Positions 1 through 7,388 of a stretch of 64,000 nucleotides of DNA are shown here, one piece after another. The translations under genes and the position numbers were made by a program. Location of the stretch: assembly GCF_030160655.1 (NCBI RefSeq), contig NZ_BSOT01000005.1:496001-560000 (forward strand). Direction: 5' to 3'. Origin of the DNA: Agaribacter marinus. GTDB lineage: Bacteria > Pseudomonadota > Gammaproteobacteria > Enterobacterales > Alteromonadaceae. The notes under the pieces were generated by a model. It saw nothing but the letters and a program-made list of their open reading frames with translations. It did no database searches and was not told the origin of the DNA. Within the stretch, counting starts at the first letter, position 1, and each line of letters starts with the position of its first letter.

Positions 1-1
1 T

Positions 2-496
2 GCGCCAGACGTTGACTTTCCTAAGGGGCGTTTTTTTGATTTACGAACTGATTTGTTAGAGCGAAAAGGAAAGAAAGTAGTTAAGAAAAAGTGGGGAATT
101 TTGCAATATAGCGGCCTTGAGATAAATGCACTTACTGATGAGCAACGCCAAGCGTATGATTATCTAGGTGCATTGTTAGATGATCATAAAATTACCAATG
201 TCAATGATTTGCAAATTGAGCCTCTCGATAGCTACACACTTAAGCAGGGTAAGGTTAAGCAGCTCATCGCGCAAGCTTTTCCAAGTTATGCGCAACGACA
301 AGGCCTTGTGTGGCATTCAAGTGATACAAGTGTCGCGACCATAAACAAGTTTGGCGAATTAAAAGCTCATACGCCTGGTAAAGTAACGATCAGTGTTTTT
401 TCTTGGGATGATGCGGAACCTTTGTCAGCTAATAAGCCGGAAACGTTCAGGACGTCAGGTATTAGTGATAGCGTTAGTATTGAGGTCTTACCATAA
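2..496 (+). CDS. C-terminal fragment of a protein with a Big_2 (bacterial Ig-like) domain
   Basis: The reading frame is open to the window edge, so this is the 3' end of a longer gene and the TTG at 53 is not a credible start. Roughly the last 90 residues form a Big_2 immunoglobulin-like domain, shown by the pattern WHSSDTSVATINKFGELKA followed by a G-K-V-T-I-S strand. The same domain type occurs in the GH86 enzyme at 7.4 kb, so this is probably the tail of another secreted carbohydrate-active enzyme of the same locus. The part before the Ig-like domain, with GRFFDLRTDLLERKGKKV and an alpha-helical stretch, was not recognised. The catalytic part lies outside the window, so no enzymatic function is assigned. 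Confidence 0.6.
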   Translation, partial: APDVDFPKGRFFDLRTDLLERKGKKVVKKKWGILQYSGLEINALTDEQRQAYDYLGALLDDHKITNVNDLQIEPLDSYTLKQGKVKQLIAQAFPSYAQRQGLVWHSSDTSVATINKFGELKAHTPGKVTISVFSWDDAEPLSANKPETFRTSGISDSVSIEVLP

Positions 497-518
497 TACG
501 CTATAACTTGTTTTGAAA

Positions 519-567
519 CATGAGCAGTAATGCTAGTGCTCTCAGGTTCACTGCATTACTGCTCATG
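519..567. terminator. Long perfect hairpin downstream of the truncated gene
   Basis: Arms 519-533 and 553-567 (CATGAGCAGTAATGC and its exact complement) give 15 uninterrupted pairs, and AGTG/CACT extends the stem inward after a single bulged base. It starts about 22 bases after the stop codon at 496. There is no T-tract on either side, so it is an atypical terminator or an mRNA 3'-end stabiliser rather than a classical intrinsic terminator. Confidence 0.45.
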
Positions 568-901
568 CACAAAACGTACACACATTTCGCTCTGTCCATG
601 AGCTTCAACTACTATCGATGACTATAAAAAGCAAGGTTTTCATTCTGCTATACAATTTGGATTGCAGGTGAAACGGCTTGTTGCTCTGCATTCGCTATTA
701 TAGCTTTAGCAGGTTGCATGCCACTAATCTAAGTTTTTGATTTTGCTAATTTAAATTTTGATTATGACATTTTTGTTACGAAGAGCGTAAAAAAAATGGA
801 CAGTGGTTAAAGGAGGTCTTGGATTCACTATGTGGGTGTCTCTTAAAAGTGAATTAGTCTTTCTAAAAAGTACAATTATACAGGTAGATTTTGAAACGTA
901 A

Positions 902-925
902 AAAGGGTGCTATGAAAGCACCCTT
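902..925 (-). terminator. Intrinsic terminator of the GH29 gene
   Basis: The inverted repeat AAGGGTGC ... GCACCCTT with a 7-base loop lies about 26 bases beyond the GH29 stop codon. Read on the minus strand it is followed by a run of T (TTTTTAC), as expected for a rho-independent terminator. Confidence 0.75.
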
Positions 926-950
926 AACGAGCTAAAAGTAGGGTGTAATA

Positions 951-2543
951 TTATTTACTAATTTTTAATACTTGCGCGTAATTAGATGGGGAGGCGGCTG
1001 GCAAGGTGACAACCAGTCCTTCTGGTGTTTGTTCGAAATTTAAAGGTGCATCATGCCCAATTAAACTTACATTCGATATCGTCTCTGGGTAATTAACGCC
1101 ATTAATTGTCCGAATAGTAACGTTTTCTTCATTGCCAGGCCAAGCCATCATTATAGCGTATAGCGTATCGCCATTTTTGGTAAAACGAACGTCTTTTTCA
1201 TTGAAGTCTTTACGGTGTTTTTCACCATCATTCGAATGCGTGCCATCCAATACTTCAGTTGGCCCTTCACCAAACGTTACCCAAGGACGAGTATCGTATA
1301 TTGATTCGCCGTTTAGTTTTAACCAACTGCCAATCTCTCTGAGTAAATCTATTTCTGCCTGTGGAATGGTGCCGTCAGACTTGGGTCCAATGTTAAGTAG
1401 CATCGAACCATTTTTACTTACAATATCAATTAGGTCGTCTACTAAAGAGTTTGCATCTCTGTACTGGTGATTTGTCACATATCCCCAAGACGTTTTACTT
1501 ACTGATGTGTCAGTTTGCCAGAAGTGTTCGTAAGTATCTGACATCTGACCGCGTTCAATATCCAATACTGCAGAGCCAGGTTTATATGAACGGAAGTCGC
1601 CCAAGTCTTTATAGTTGAGCGCAGGCATGCGATCCCACTTTGACCCTTCATTATAAAAATAACTAGTAAATAGTTTTACGTGCTCATGGAAAGGCTCAGA
1701 TGCCATCCACCAATCAAACCATATGAGATCTGGCTCGTACTTGTCGACAATCTCAACGGTGCGAAGTAACCAATCATCCATGAACTCTTTGGTTGGCGGC
1801 GTTTTACCAGCTTCTGAGGTTTCACGGCTTACTGCCGGGCCATATAAATCGCGATATGCATCGTCTTGTACATCAGATGGAAAGTCTCTACCACCTGCAA
1901 AAAACCACCAGTTTTCAGCTCTGTGACTTGATAAACCAAAATATATACCGGCTTTTTCAGAGGCTACTTTTAATTCGCCAATCACGTCCCGTTTGGGGCC
2001 CATTTCAACAGAGTCCCAACGAGTATAACTGTTGTCATACAACGAAAATCCGTCATGATGTTCCGCTACTGGCACGATGTATTTAGCGCCAGCATCTTTT
2101 ACGACTTTTAGCCAATCATCCGCGTTAAAGTTTTCCGCTTTAAATTGTGGGATAAAGTCTTTGTAGCCAAACTTGTCTTGAGGGCCAAATTTTTCTTGAT
2201 GATATGTATATTCTTCTTGATCTTGAAGATACATTTTCCGAGGGTACCATTCACCATTGTGCGCTGGCACAGAGTAAGCTCCCCAGTGAATGAATATGCC
2301 AAACTTCGCATCATGGTACCAACTCGGGATTTCATAATCAGTAAATGAATCCCATGAAGGTTTGAATGGACCAGCATTCGCCACACTTTTTATTTGGGTC
2401 AATTTTTCCGCTGCAGCCTCAGCTGAGGTATTCGTACTTTGTATGGATGTTTGGTTACTATCTGTGGGTTTTCCGCACCCTGCTAGTACGGCGGAAACCC
2501 CTAGGGCTATTAAGGTATATTTTAGTTGAGACTGTTTAATCAT
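951..2543 (-). CDS. GH29 alpha-L-fucosidase family lipoprotein (possible alpha-L-galactosidase)
   Basis: Secreted exo-glycosidase of family GH29, which removes alpha-L-fucose or, in some members, alpha-L-galactose from the ends of glycans by a retaining mechanism. The N-terminus is a lipoprotein signal with lipobox LAGC (Cys23). Family motifs are KFGIFIHWG near residue 80, AEHHDGF near 160 and LIWFDWW, where Asp at about 277 is the expected nucleophile. The general acid is not conserved in sequence in GH29 and was not located. The 530-residue length is usual for the family. The gene sits in an agar-degradation region beside an L-galactose oxidation pathway and no L-fucose-specific enzyme is present. 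That makes L-galactose-containing oligosaccharides a plausible substrate, but the specificity is inferred, not seen. It is divergent from the DUF5060 gene. Confidence 0.88.
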   Translation of the reverse strand: MIKQSQLKYTLIALGVSAVLAGCGKPTDSNQTSIQSTNTSAEAAAEKLTQIKSVANAGPFKPSWDSFTDYEIPSWYHDAKFGIFIHWGAYSVPAHNGEWYPRKMYLQDQEEYTYHQEKFGPQDKFGYKDFIPQFKAENFNADDWLKVVKDAGAKYIVPVAEHHDGFSLYDNSYTRWDSVEMGPKRDVIGELKVASEKAGIYFGLSSHRAENWWFFAGGRDFPSDVQDDAYRDLYGPAVSRETSEAGKTPPTKEFMDDWLLRTVEIVDKYEPDLIWFDWWMASEPFHEHVKLFTSYFYNEGSKWDRMPALNYKDLGDFRSYKPGSAVLDIERGQMSDTYEHFWQTDTSVSKTSWGYVTNHQYRDANSLVDDLIDIVSKNGSMLLNIGPKSDGTIPQAEIDLLREIGSWLKLNGESIYDTRPWVTFGEGPTEVLDGTHSNDGEKHRKDFNEKDVRFTKNGDTLYAIMMAWPGNEENVTIRTINGVNYPETISNVSLIGHDAPLNFEQTPEGLVVTLPAASPSNYAQVLKISK

Positions 2544-3015
2544 GGGCTCGTTTCTTGTAGGTTTCTATATTCATTTACAACTATACTGCGATTTACTCAT
2601 GCTAGGCAATAACAATTTATATATAAAAATTGAAATCCTTTAACAATTGTATTTGCAAATTCGTATAACAAACAAAACGGTGTGGTTGTTTAACCGTCAG
2701 CGAAATGGATGGCTAATTTTTATAAGTGCATATTCTATATGGGTTTAATGGGGTGATGGTGGTACTTATAATGCCTTTGGTTTACAAGATGTTATTATAA
2801 TGTTTGGTTGGATATATAAAAAATAGTAATCATATATAAATGTTAACATTTTGATTGTTTTGCGGTAACCTTATCACTGGTTTTACCTTCCATTGTCGAG
2901 GTTTGGTTATCGAGATAGTTATGCGAATAAATCAGACTATGAAAAGTAAAAATAGTAAGGTGAGTAACATGCTTTTTAGCTTTAAAATGAAGCAAATAAT
3001 TAGGGAATATTATCA
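2544..3015. promoter_or_regulatory. Divergent promoter region between GH29 and DUF5060 genes
   Basis: This 472-base AT-rich gap must carry both divergent promoters. It contains a perfect palindrome AAATGTTAACATTT at 2838-2851, a candidate operator on the DUF5060 side; a similar AAATGTTAACA string recurs near 53017 upstream of the second GH50 gene. No convincing coding sequence was seen here. Confidence 0.45.
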
Positions 3016-4647
3016 ATGAAATCAATCCTGTTTGGCATGGTGAAGTGCCTAGTCGTTATTGCCTTGTTTTCGGAATTATCTGAGGCGAAATCTGCCAGTC
3101 ATTCGAGTATTGAGCAATGGGAAGTGATTGATATTCGCTTACAAAGCAAGATTCTCCCAGAGAACCCTTACAAGACTAATATTTGGGCAACGTTTACACA
3201 TAAAACGTCGGGAAATACAAGACGCGTGCCGTTGGTGTTTAACGGAGACAATGAATGGTTGTTGAGGTTTTCGGCGTCTACGACTGGCGAGTGGGCGTAT
3301 GAAATTGAGGCGAATGCACTTGCGCTAAATGAAAGTACTGGTGAGGTAGATGTCGTTAAAAATGCAGACCCATCAAATAAAGGCGCTATGGTATTAGGTA
3401 AGAAGCCTCAGACCTTTAGTTATGAAGATGGTAGTGATTATTTTCTTGTGGGCTTTGAGTTAGATTGGCTATTTGCGCTAGATTACAAGAGTAATGAAGG
3501 CTTACCCAAAAGCGAACATATGTTATCGCGCTTACAAACGCATGGATTTAATCATATTGTAATGAATATTTATGCGCATGATGTTAGTTGGAAAAAAGAT
3601 CCTAAATTAGCTAAGTTTCCTGAACATGAGTTTGGCGGTGATCAAGATATATTCCCTTTTTTAGGTAGCAATGAAAATCCAGATTTTAGCAGACTCAATA
3701 TTGAATTTTTTAAGAAGTTTGATCGTACAATGCACCTATTGCACGACAAGCGCATGGTTGCGCACTTAATGATTTATGTCTGGAATAAAATGGTTAGCTG
3801 GCCAGATATGAATACACCTGAAGACAATATGTATTTTGACTATGTGGTTAAACGTTATTCTGCGTTTCCTAATGTTGTGTGGGACATATCTAAAGAAGCT
3901 CTTTTTTACGGGCGCGCAGATGAGGCCTACATTAAAAATAGAATCGAACGCCTGCGAGGCATGAATTCGTTTGACCGTTTAGTGACTGTGCATGATTATA
4001 AATATTGTAGCAAGTATCCTGAGCAAGTTGACTTTATATCTACGCAAGACTGGGGCTATGATATTTATAATCGGATGTTGAACGTACGTAAACGCTTTCC
4101 AGATAAAGTGATTTATAATATTGAGCACGGTGGGTACGAAGCGTCCCCATATTTAGTTTTTCCAGGTGATTACGTTGACCCTGAGGTATCTGTAAGACGC
4201 AATTGGCATACTTTATTTGCTGGTGTTTACAGTACTTATTATTGGCAAGCCAGTTCTTGGAACGTAATCATTTATAATCCATTTGAACAACCAGAAGATT
4301 TTATTAAACCTCGATGGGATTATTTCACGCACTTAAGTTACTTTTTTAAACAATACCCATTCGATGAGTATGTGCCTGTACCTGGAAAAAATGGTTCAGG
4401 GATGACCTTACACAATCCTGAAGATGATAGCTATTTGGTATACGTATCAAAAGACAATTATCAAATGTCACGCCTAAATTGGATCTTAACGCCAAGTAAA
4501 GAGCGTCCGCAAAGGAACCTACAATGGTTTAATACATTAACTGGAGAAATGTCTCCTATTTCAAAAATTGAAAAGTCTCAATTGTTTATATCCCCGTGGC
4601 GAGGGACAGCTGATGCTGTGCTTATTGCTACTGTTGCAGAGAAATAA
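3016..4647 (+). CDS. Secreted DUF5060-type glycoside-hydrolase-like protein
   Basis: Probably a periplasmic or surface glycosidase of unassigned family. A signal peptide covers residues 1-25. Residues of about 30-120 resemble the beta-sandwich DUF5060 domain (V-x-I-R-L-Q-S-K start, GEWAYEI in the middle). Residues of about 140-460 look like a TIM barrel of the DUF4038/collagen-binding-associated type, and the last 80 or so residues form another beta domain. Two glutamates sit where clan GH-A enzymes carry theirs: Glu at about 294 in WDISKEAL (acid/base position) and Glu at about 370 in YNIEHGGYE (nucleophile position). The gene ends two bases before the next start, so it is cotranscribed with the oxidoreductase. 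Context points to an agar or porphyran oligosaccharide substrate; this is inference. Confidence 0.65.
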   Translation: MKSILFGMVKCLVVIALFSELSEAKSASHSSIEQWEVIDIRLQSKILPENPYKTNIWATFTHKTSGNTRRVPLVFNGDNEWLLRFSASTTGEWAYEIEANALALNESTGEVDVVKNADPSNKGAMVLGKKPQTFSYEDGSDYFLVGFELDWLFALDYKSNEGLPKSEHMLSRLQTHGFNHIVMNIYAHDVSWKKDPKLAKFPEHEFGGDQDIFPFLGSNENPDFSRLNIEFFKKFDRTMHLLHDKRMVAHLMIYVWNKMVSWPDMNTPEDNMYFDYVVKRYSAFPNVVWDISKEALFYGRADEAYIKNRIERLRGMNSFDRLVTVHDYKYCSKYPEQVDFISTQDWGYDIYNRMLNVRKRFPDKVIYNIEHGGYEASPYLVFPGDYVDPEVSVRRNWHTLFAGVYSTYYWQASSWNVIIYNPFEQPEDFIKPRWDYFTHLSYFFKQYPFDEYVPVPGKNGSGMTLHNPEDDSYLVYVSKDNYQMSRLNWILTPSKERPQRNLQWFNTLTGEMSPISKIEKSQLFISPWRGTADAVLIATVAEK

Positions 4648-4649
4648 AA

Positions 4650-6137
4650 ATGACAAAAACGTCTTCTAAACCAGTGTTGCCTTTATCTTTAGCATCGCTT
4701 CCACAAGTGTCTGAATTGGGTGCAAATGTGCCTGACTATAGAATAAATAAAACAAGTAAAAATGGCATTGTACATCTAGGCCCTGGGGCATTTTTTCGAG
4801 GCCATCAAGCTTGGTATACCCATAAGGTGATGGAAAAGTTTGGTGGTGATTGGGGGATAACTGCGGTATCAATGCGCTCTGCAGGAGTAAAGGAGGCGCT
4901 GCAACCACAAGATGGTTTGTATAGCCTAGTAGAGTTGGATAAGAATATATCTCATGACATTGTCGGGTCGATTACTGACGTATTAGTGCTTGGGCAAGAT
5001 TATGACAAATTGCTGAATACGTTAACGTCTCCAGATACGCATTTTGTGACAATGACGATTACGGAGAAAGGTTACTGTCTGGATGCTGCCGGTATGTTAG
5101 ATAAAAAACACCCCGACATCATTCATGATCTCTCTGACAGCAAGGTTAAAACCTCTGCGATAGGCTTGCTTAGTAAAGCCTTAGAGTTAAGGTTTTTATC
5201 AGGCACGGCGCCATTTTGTGCTGTTAGTTGTGATAATTTGACGGATAACGGTAAAAAACTTAAGCAGGCACTTGTCGTTTATACAGCGACATATAATTTA
5301 GCGCTATCAGATTGGTTGGATGAATATTTTATATGCCCATCAACCATGGTCGATAGTATTACGCCGGCAACTGACGACGCTCTGCGAAAAATGGTAGCTG
5401 ATGACTTTAATGTAAAAGACAACTGGCCAATTAAGCGTGAATCATTTGTTCAATGGGTAATTGAAGATTGTTTGCCAGAGCATCGACCAGCATGGGATCG
5501 CGTTGGCGCGATACTTACTAACGATGTACATGGTTTTGAAGCGGCTAAACTTCGTTTGTTAAACTGCCCGCATAGCACGCTAGCTTATCTTGGTGTTCTT
5601 ATGGGCATTGAGACGGTATTTGATGCAATGCAGCACACTGGCCTCGTTGCATTTATTACTGACTTAATGGATTCAGAAATTATTCCTTCGCTGACGCCAC
5701 CTAAAGAACTCAATCCAACTTCCTATAGTCGAGATATTTTAGATCGTTTTAGAAACCCGACAGTCAAACATTTACTTAGTCAGATCGCTTGGGATGGTTC
5801 GCAGAAATTACCGATGAGAATTTTGCCTATTATTCAATCTAATTTGACAGACGAACGAGAAATTCGACGACTCTGTTATGGTATTGCGGCGTGGATATTA
5901 TTTGTCAGACATAGATATACTACAGGAGAAGAGCTTGTTGATCCGCTTGCAGCCCAATTGTTAGAGCGAGCATCTCAATGCAATGATGATGCAGAAAATG
6001 ATGTCAGCTTATTTTTAGATTTAGGGGCCATATTTCCTGATTTATTGAATAAGTCTGGGTTGTTTAAACAAACACTTGTTCAGGTATACGCTAAGTTGGT
6101 GCCGCTACTAAAGTCATCAGAATACGTATGGTTTTAA
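4650..6137 (+). CDS. Mannitol dehydrogenase / fructuronate reductase (UxuB-type) family oxidoreductase
   Basis: Cytoplasmic NAD(P)-dependent polyol/hexuronate oxidoreductase of the long-chain mannitol dehydrogenase family. Seen: the N-terminal nucleotide-binding segment GIVHLGPGAFFRGHQAWYT, TEKGYCLDA, SCDNLTDNGKK, the STMVDSITPATDD segment, and the catalytic region KLRLLNCPHSTLAYLG with Lys at about 300 and the following Asn and His. These match the UxuB branch rather than E. coli UxaB. Its 495 residues are normal. It follows the DUF5060 gene by two bases and ends at a terminator. In this locus the step needing such an enzyme is reduction of D-tagaturonate to D-altronate ahead of the UxaA homologue, so a shifted substrate preference is possible; reduction of D-fructuronate to D-mannonate is the textbook alternative. 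Confidence 0.82.
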   Translation: MTKTSSKPVLPLSLASLPQVSELGANVPDYRINKTSKNGIVHLGPGAFFRGHQAWYTHKVMEKFGGDWGITAVSMRSAGVKEALQPQDGLYSLVELDKNISHDIVGSITDVLVLGQDYDKLLNTLTSPDTHFVTMTITEKGYCLDAAGMLDKKHPDIIHDLSDSKVKTSAIGLLSKALELRFLSGTAPFCAVSCDNLTDNGKKLKQALVVYTATYNLALSDWLDEYFICPSTMVDSITPATDDALRKMVADDFNVKDNWPIKRESFVQWVIEDCLPEHRPAWDRVGAILTNDVHGFEAAKLRLLNCPHSTLAYLGVLMGIETVFDAMQHTGLVAFITDLMDSEIIPSLTPPKELNPTSYSRDILDRFRNPTVKHLLSQIAWDGSQKLPMRILPIIQSNLTDEREIRRLCYGIAAWILFVRHRYTTGEELVDPLAAQLLERASQCNDDAENDVSLFLDLGAIFPDLLNKSGLFKQTLVQVYAKLVPLLKSSEYVWF

Positions 6138-6180
6138 GCATAATTTCATTTGAGTGACTAACTCAAGCCTAGCGGATACA

Positions 6181-6213
6181 AAAAAGCCAGCACATAAACG
6201 AGCTGGCTTTTTT
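6181..6213. terminator. Bidirectional intrinsic terminator
   Basis: AAAAAGCCAGC and GCTGGCTTTTTTT form a GC-rich stem with A and T runs on the outside. It lies between the stops of the convergent oxidoreductase (+) and PEP-CTERM-like (-) genes and can serve both. Confidence 0.85.
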
Positions 6214-6238
6214 TGTATAACATGCAGCCTAAAGTATT

Positions 6239-7012
6239 TTAGTGTGCATTCGCGTGTTTTTTGCGGAGCCTTAAAAGACCTAGTGCAGATAATATCAAAA
6301 GGGATGCAGTTGCTGGTGTTGATGCTGCTATTGGCTCATTGACAGTAACGTCGAGAATAGAGAGGTTGGCAAAGTTAATTGAATCGACAAACGATGTACC
6401 AGTACTAAACACAGTCGATTCAAAGAATCCAGAAAACGCTAAAGAGTCTCCACTGGCGACTGACATGGTAAATTCAAATGTGCCGTCATCTGTTTCAGGG
6501 GCTTGATTAAGATTGGACGTTACTGATGCTTCAAAAATATTCCCGCCCATATCGTCAATACTAAATAGCGCATCAGCAATTGCGTCATCAACCGTTACAT
6601 CTTCAACTTCTGCGAAGGCAAACATAGAATATTCAAAGCTAAATACAATATCTACTGCTGCAGCTAGCATATTATCTATGGTGACATCAAAGTCATAACG
6701 GGCATAATCGAAGTCTATTTCAGTATCCACGCCGTTTAGTGCGCTTGATACGAATAAAACGTCATTTACATTACCGCTAATCGGGTTGCTACCGGTAACC
6801 GTGCCATTATCTACAAATGAAGCATTTGCGCCAATACCGAATATATCTTCTTGGGTAGCATCTACAATGAAAGAACTAGCTTCGTCATACTCAATGCTGC
6901 CATTAACACTTAGACCACTCGGAAGCATGATAGGCATAGCAGACGCTGCACCCGCGGTAAGAAGGCAAGCACCAATAATGGTAGATCTACCAAATCCTTT
7001 AATAAATTTCAT
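6239..7012 (-). CDS. Exported protein with PEP-CTERM-like C-terminal sorting signal
   Basis: A 257-residue secreted, acidic, beta-rich protein. The signal peptide (KGFGRSTIIGACLLTAGAASA) covers about residues 5-25. The C-terminus has the tripartite layout of PEP-CTERM/exosortase substrates: a short motif (here EPIAASTPATAS instead of the usual VPEP), one hydrophobic segment LLILSALGLLRLR and a basic tail RKKHANAH. The middle part is low in cysteine and rich in Asp, Ser and Val, resembling other exosortase substrates of unknown function. No exosortase gene is in the window. It lies between the oxidoreductase and GH86 genes, convergent with the first and divergent from the second. Its role may be surface or biofilm related; nothing more specific can be said. 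Confidence 0.6.
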   Translation of the reverse strand: MKFIKGFGRSTIIGACLLTAGAASAMPIMLPSGLSVNGSIEYDEASSFIVDATQEDIFGIGANASFVDNGTVTGSNPISGNVNDVLFVSSALNGVDTEIDFDYARYDFDVTIDNMLAAAVDIVFSFEYSMFAFAEVEDVTVDDAIADALFSIDDMGGNIFEASVTSNLNQAPETDDGTFEFTMSVASGDSLAFSGFFESTVFSTGTSFVDSINFANLSILDVTVNEPIAASTPATASLLILSALGLLRLRKKHANAH

Positions 7013-7388
7013 TTTTCATTCACATATAAAAGTTGTTAATTGTTTATAAATATTTTTGGCAAGATATTCAAGTCTTTTCAGTATTATTATTACGTTCTTT
7101 TTAGATTTTTCCACTAATAACACCAATTAAGCAAAACGATATGGCCTTGAGTTACCGATTTAACAGCAGATCTATCTTATCTTATTGAATAATTTATATA
7201 TGCGCTTATACATAATGGAATTCAAATTGTAAGTTACATTTATTGCATTACACACAATGTTGATTTGTAAAGGATTTGTCTCTTTATATGACATAAACAT
7301 TTATGTAAATTTTATTAAACAAATAATTTACATTGCCAAATAAATCTGCAATTATTTAAAAATCATATTTAAATATTAAAATTGAACT
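7013..7388. promoter_or_regulatory. Divergent promoter region upstream of GH86 with a 9-bp-arm inverted repeat
   Basis: This AT-rich 376-base gap separates the PEP-CTERM-like gene and the GH86 gene. At 7303-7333 the arms ATGTAAATT and AATTTACAT form a perfect inverted repeat with a 13-base spacer, 56 bases before the GH86 start: a good position for a regulator site. No coding sequence was seen here. Confidence 0.5.

Larger units (their letters stand above)
497..950. other. Intergenic stretch with two hairpins
   Basis: There is no credible coding region between the truncated gene and the convergent GH29 gene. The stretch holds a long hairpin just after the first stop codon and a terminator close to the GH29 stop, both listed separately. 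Nothing else recognisable was seen between about 570 and 900. Confidence 0.5.
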
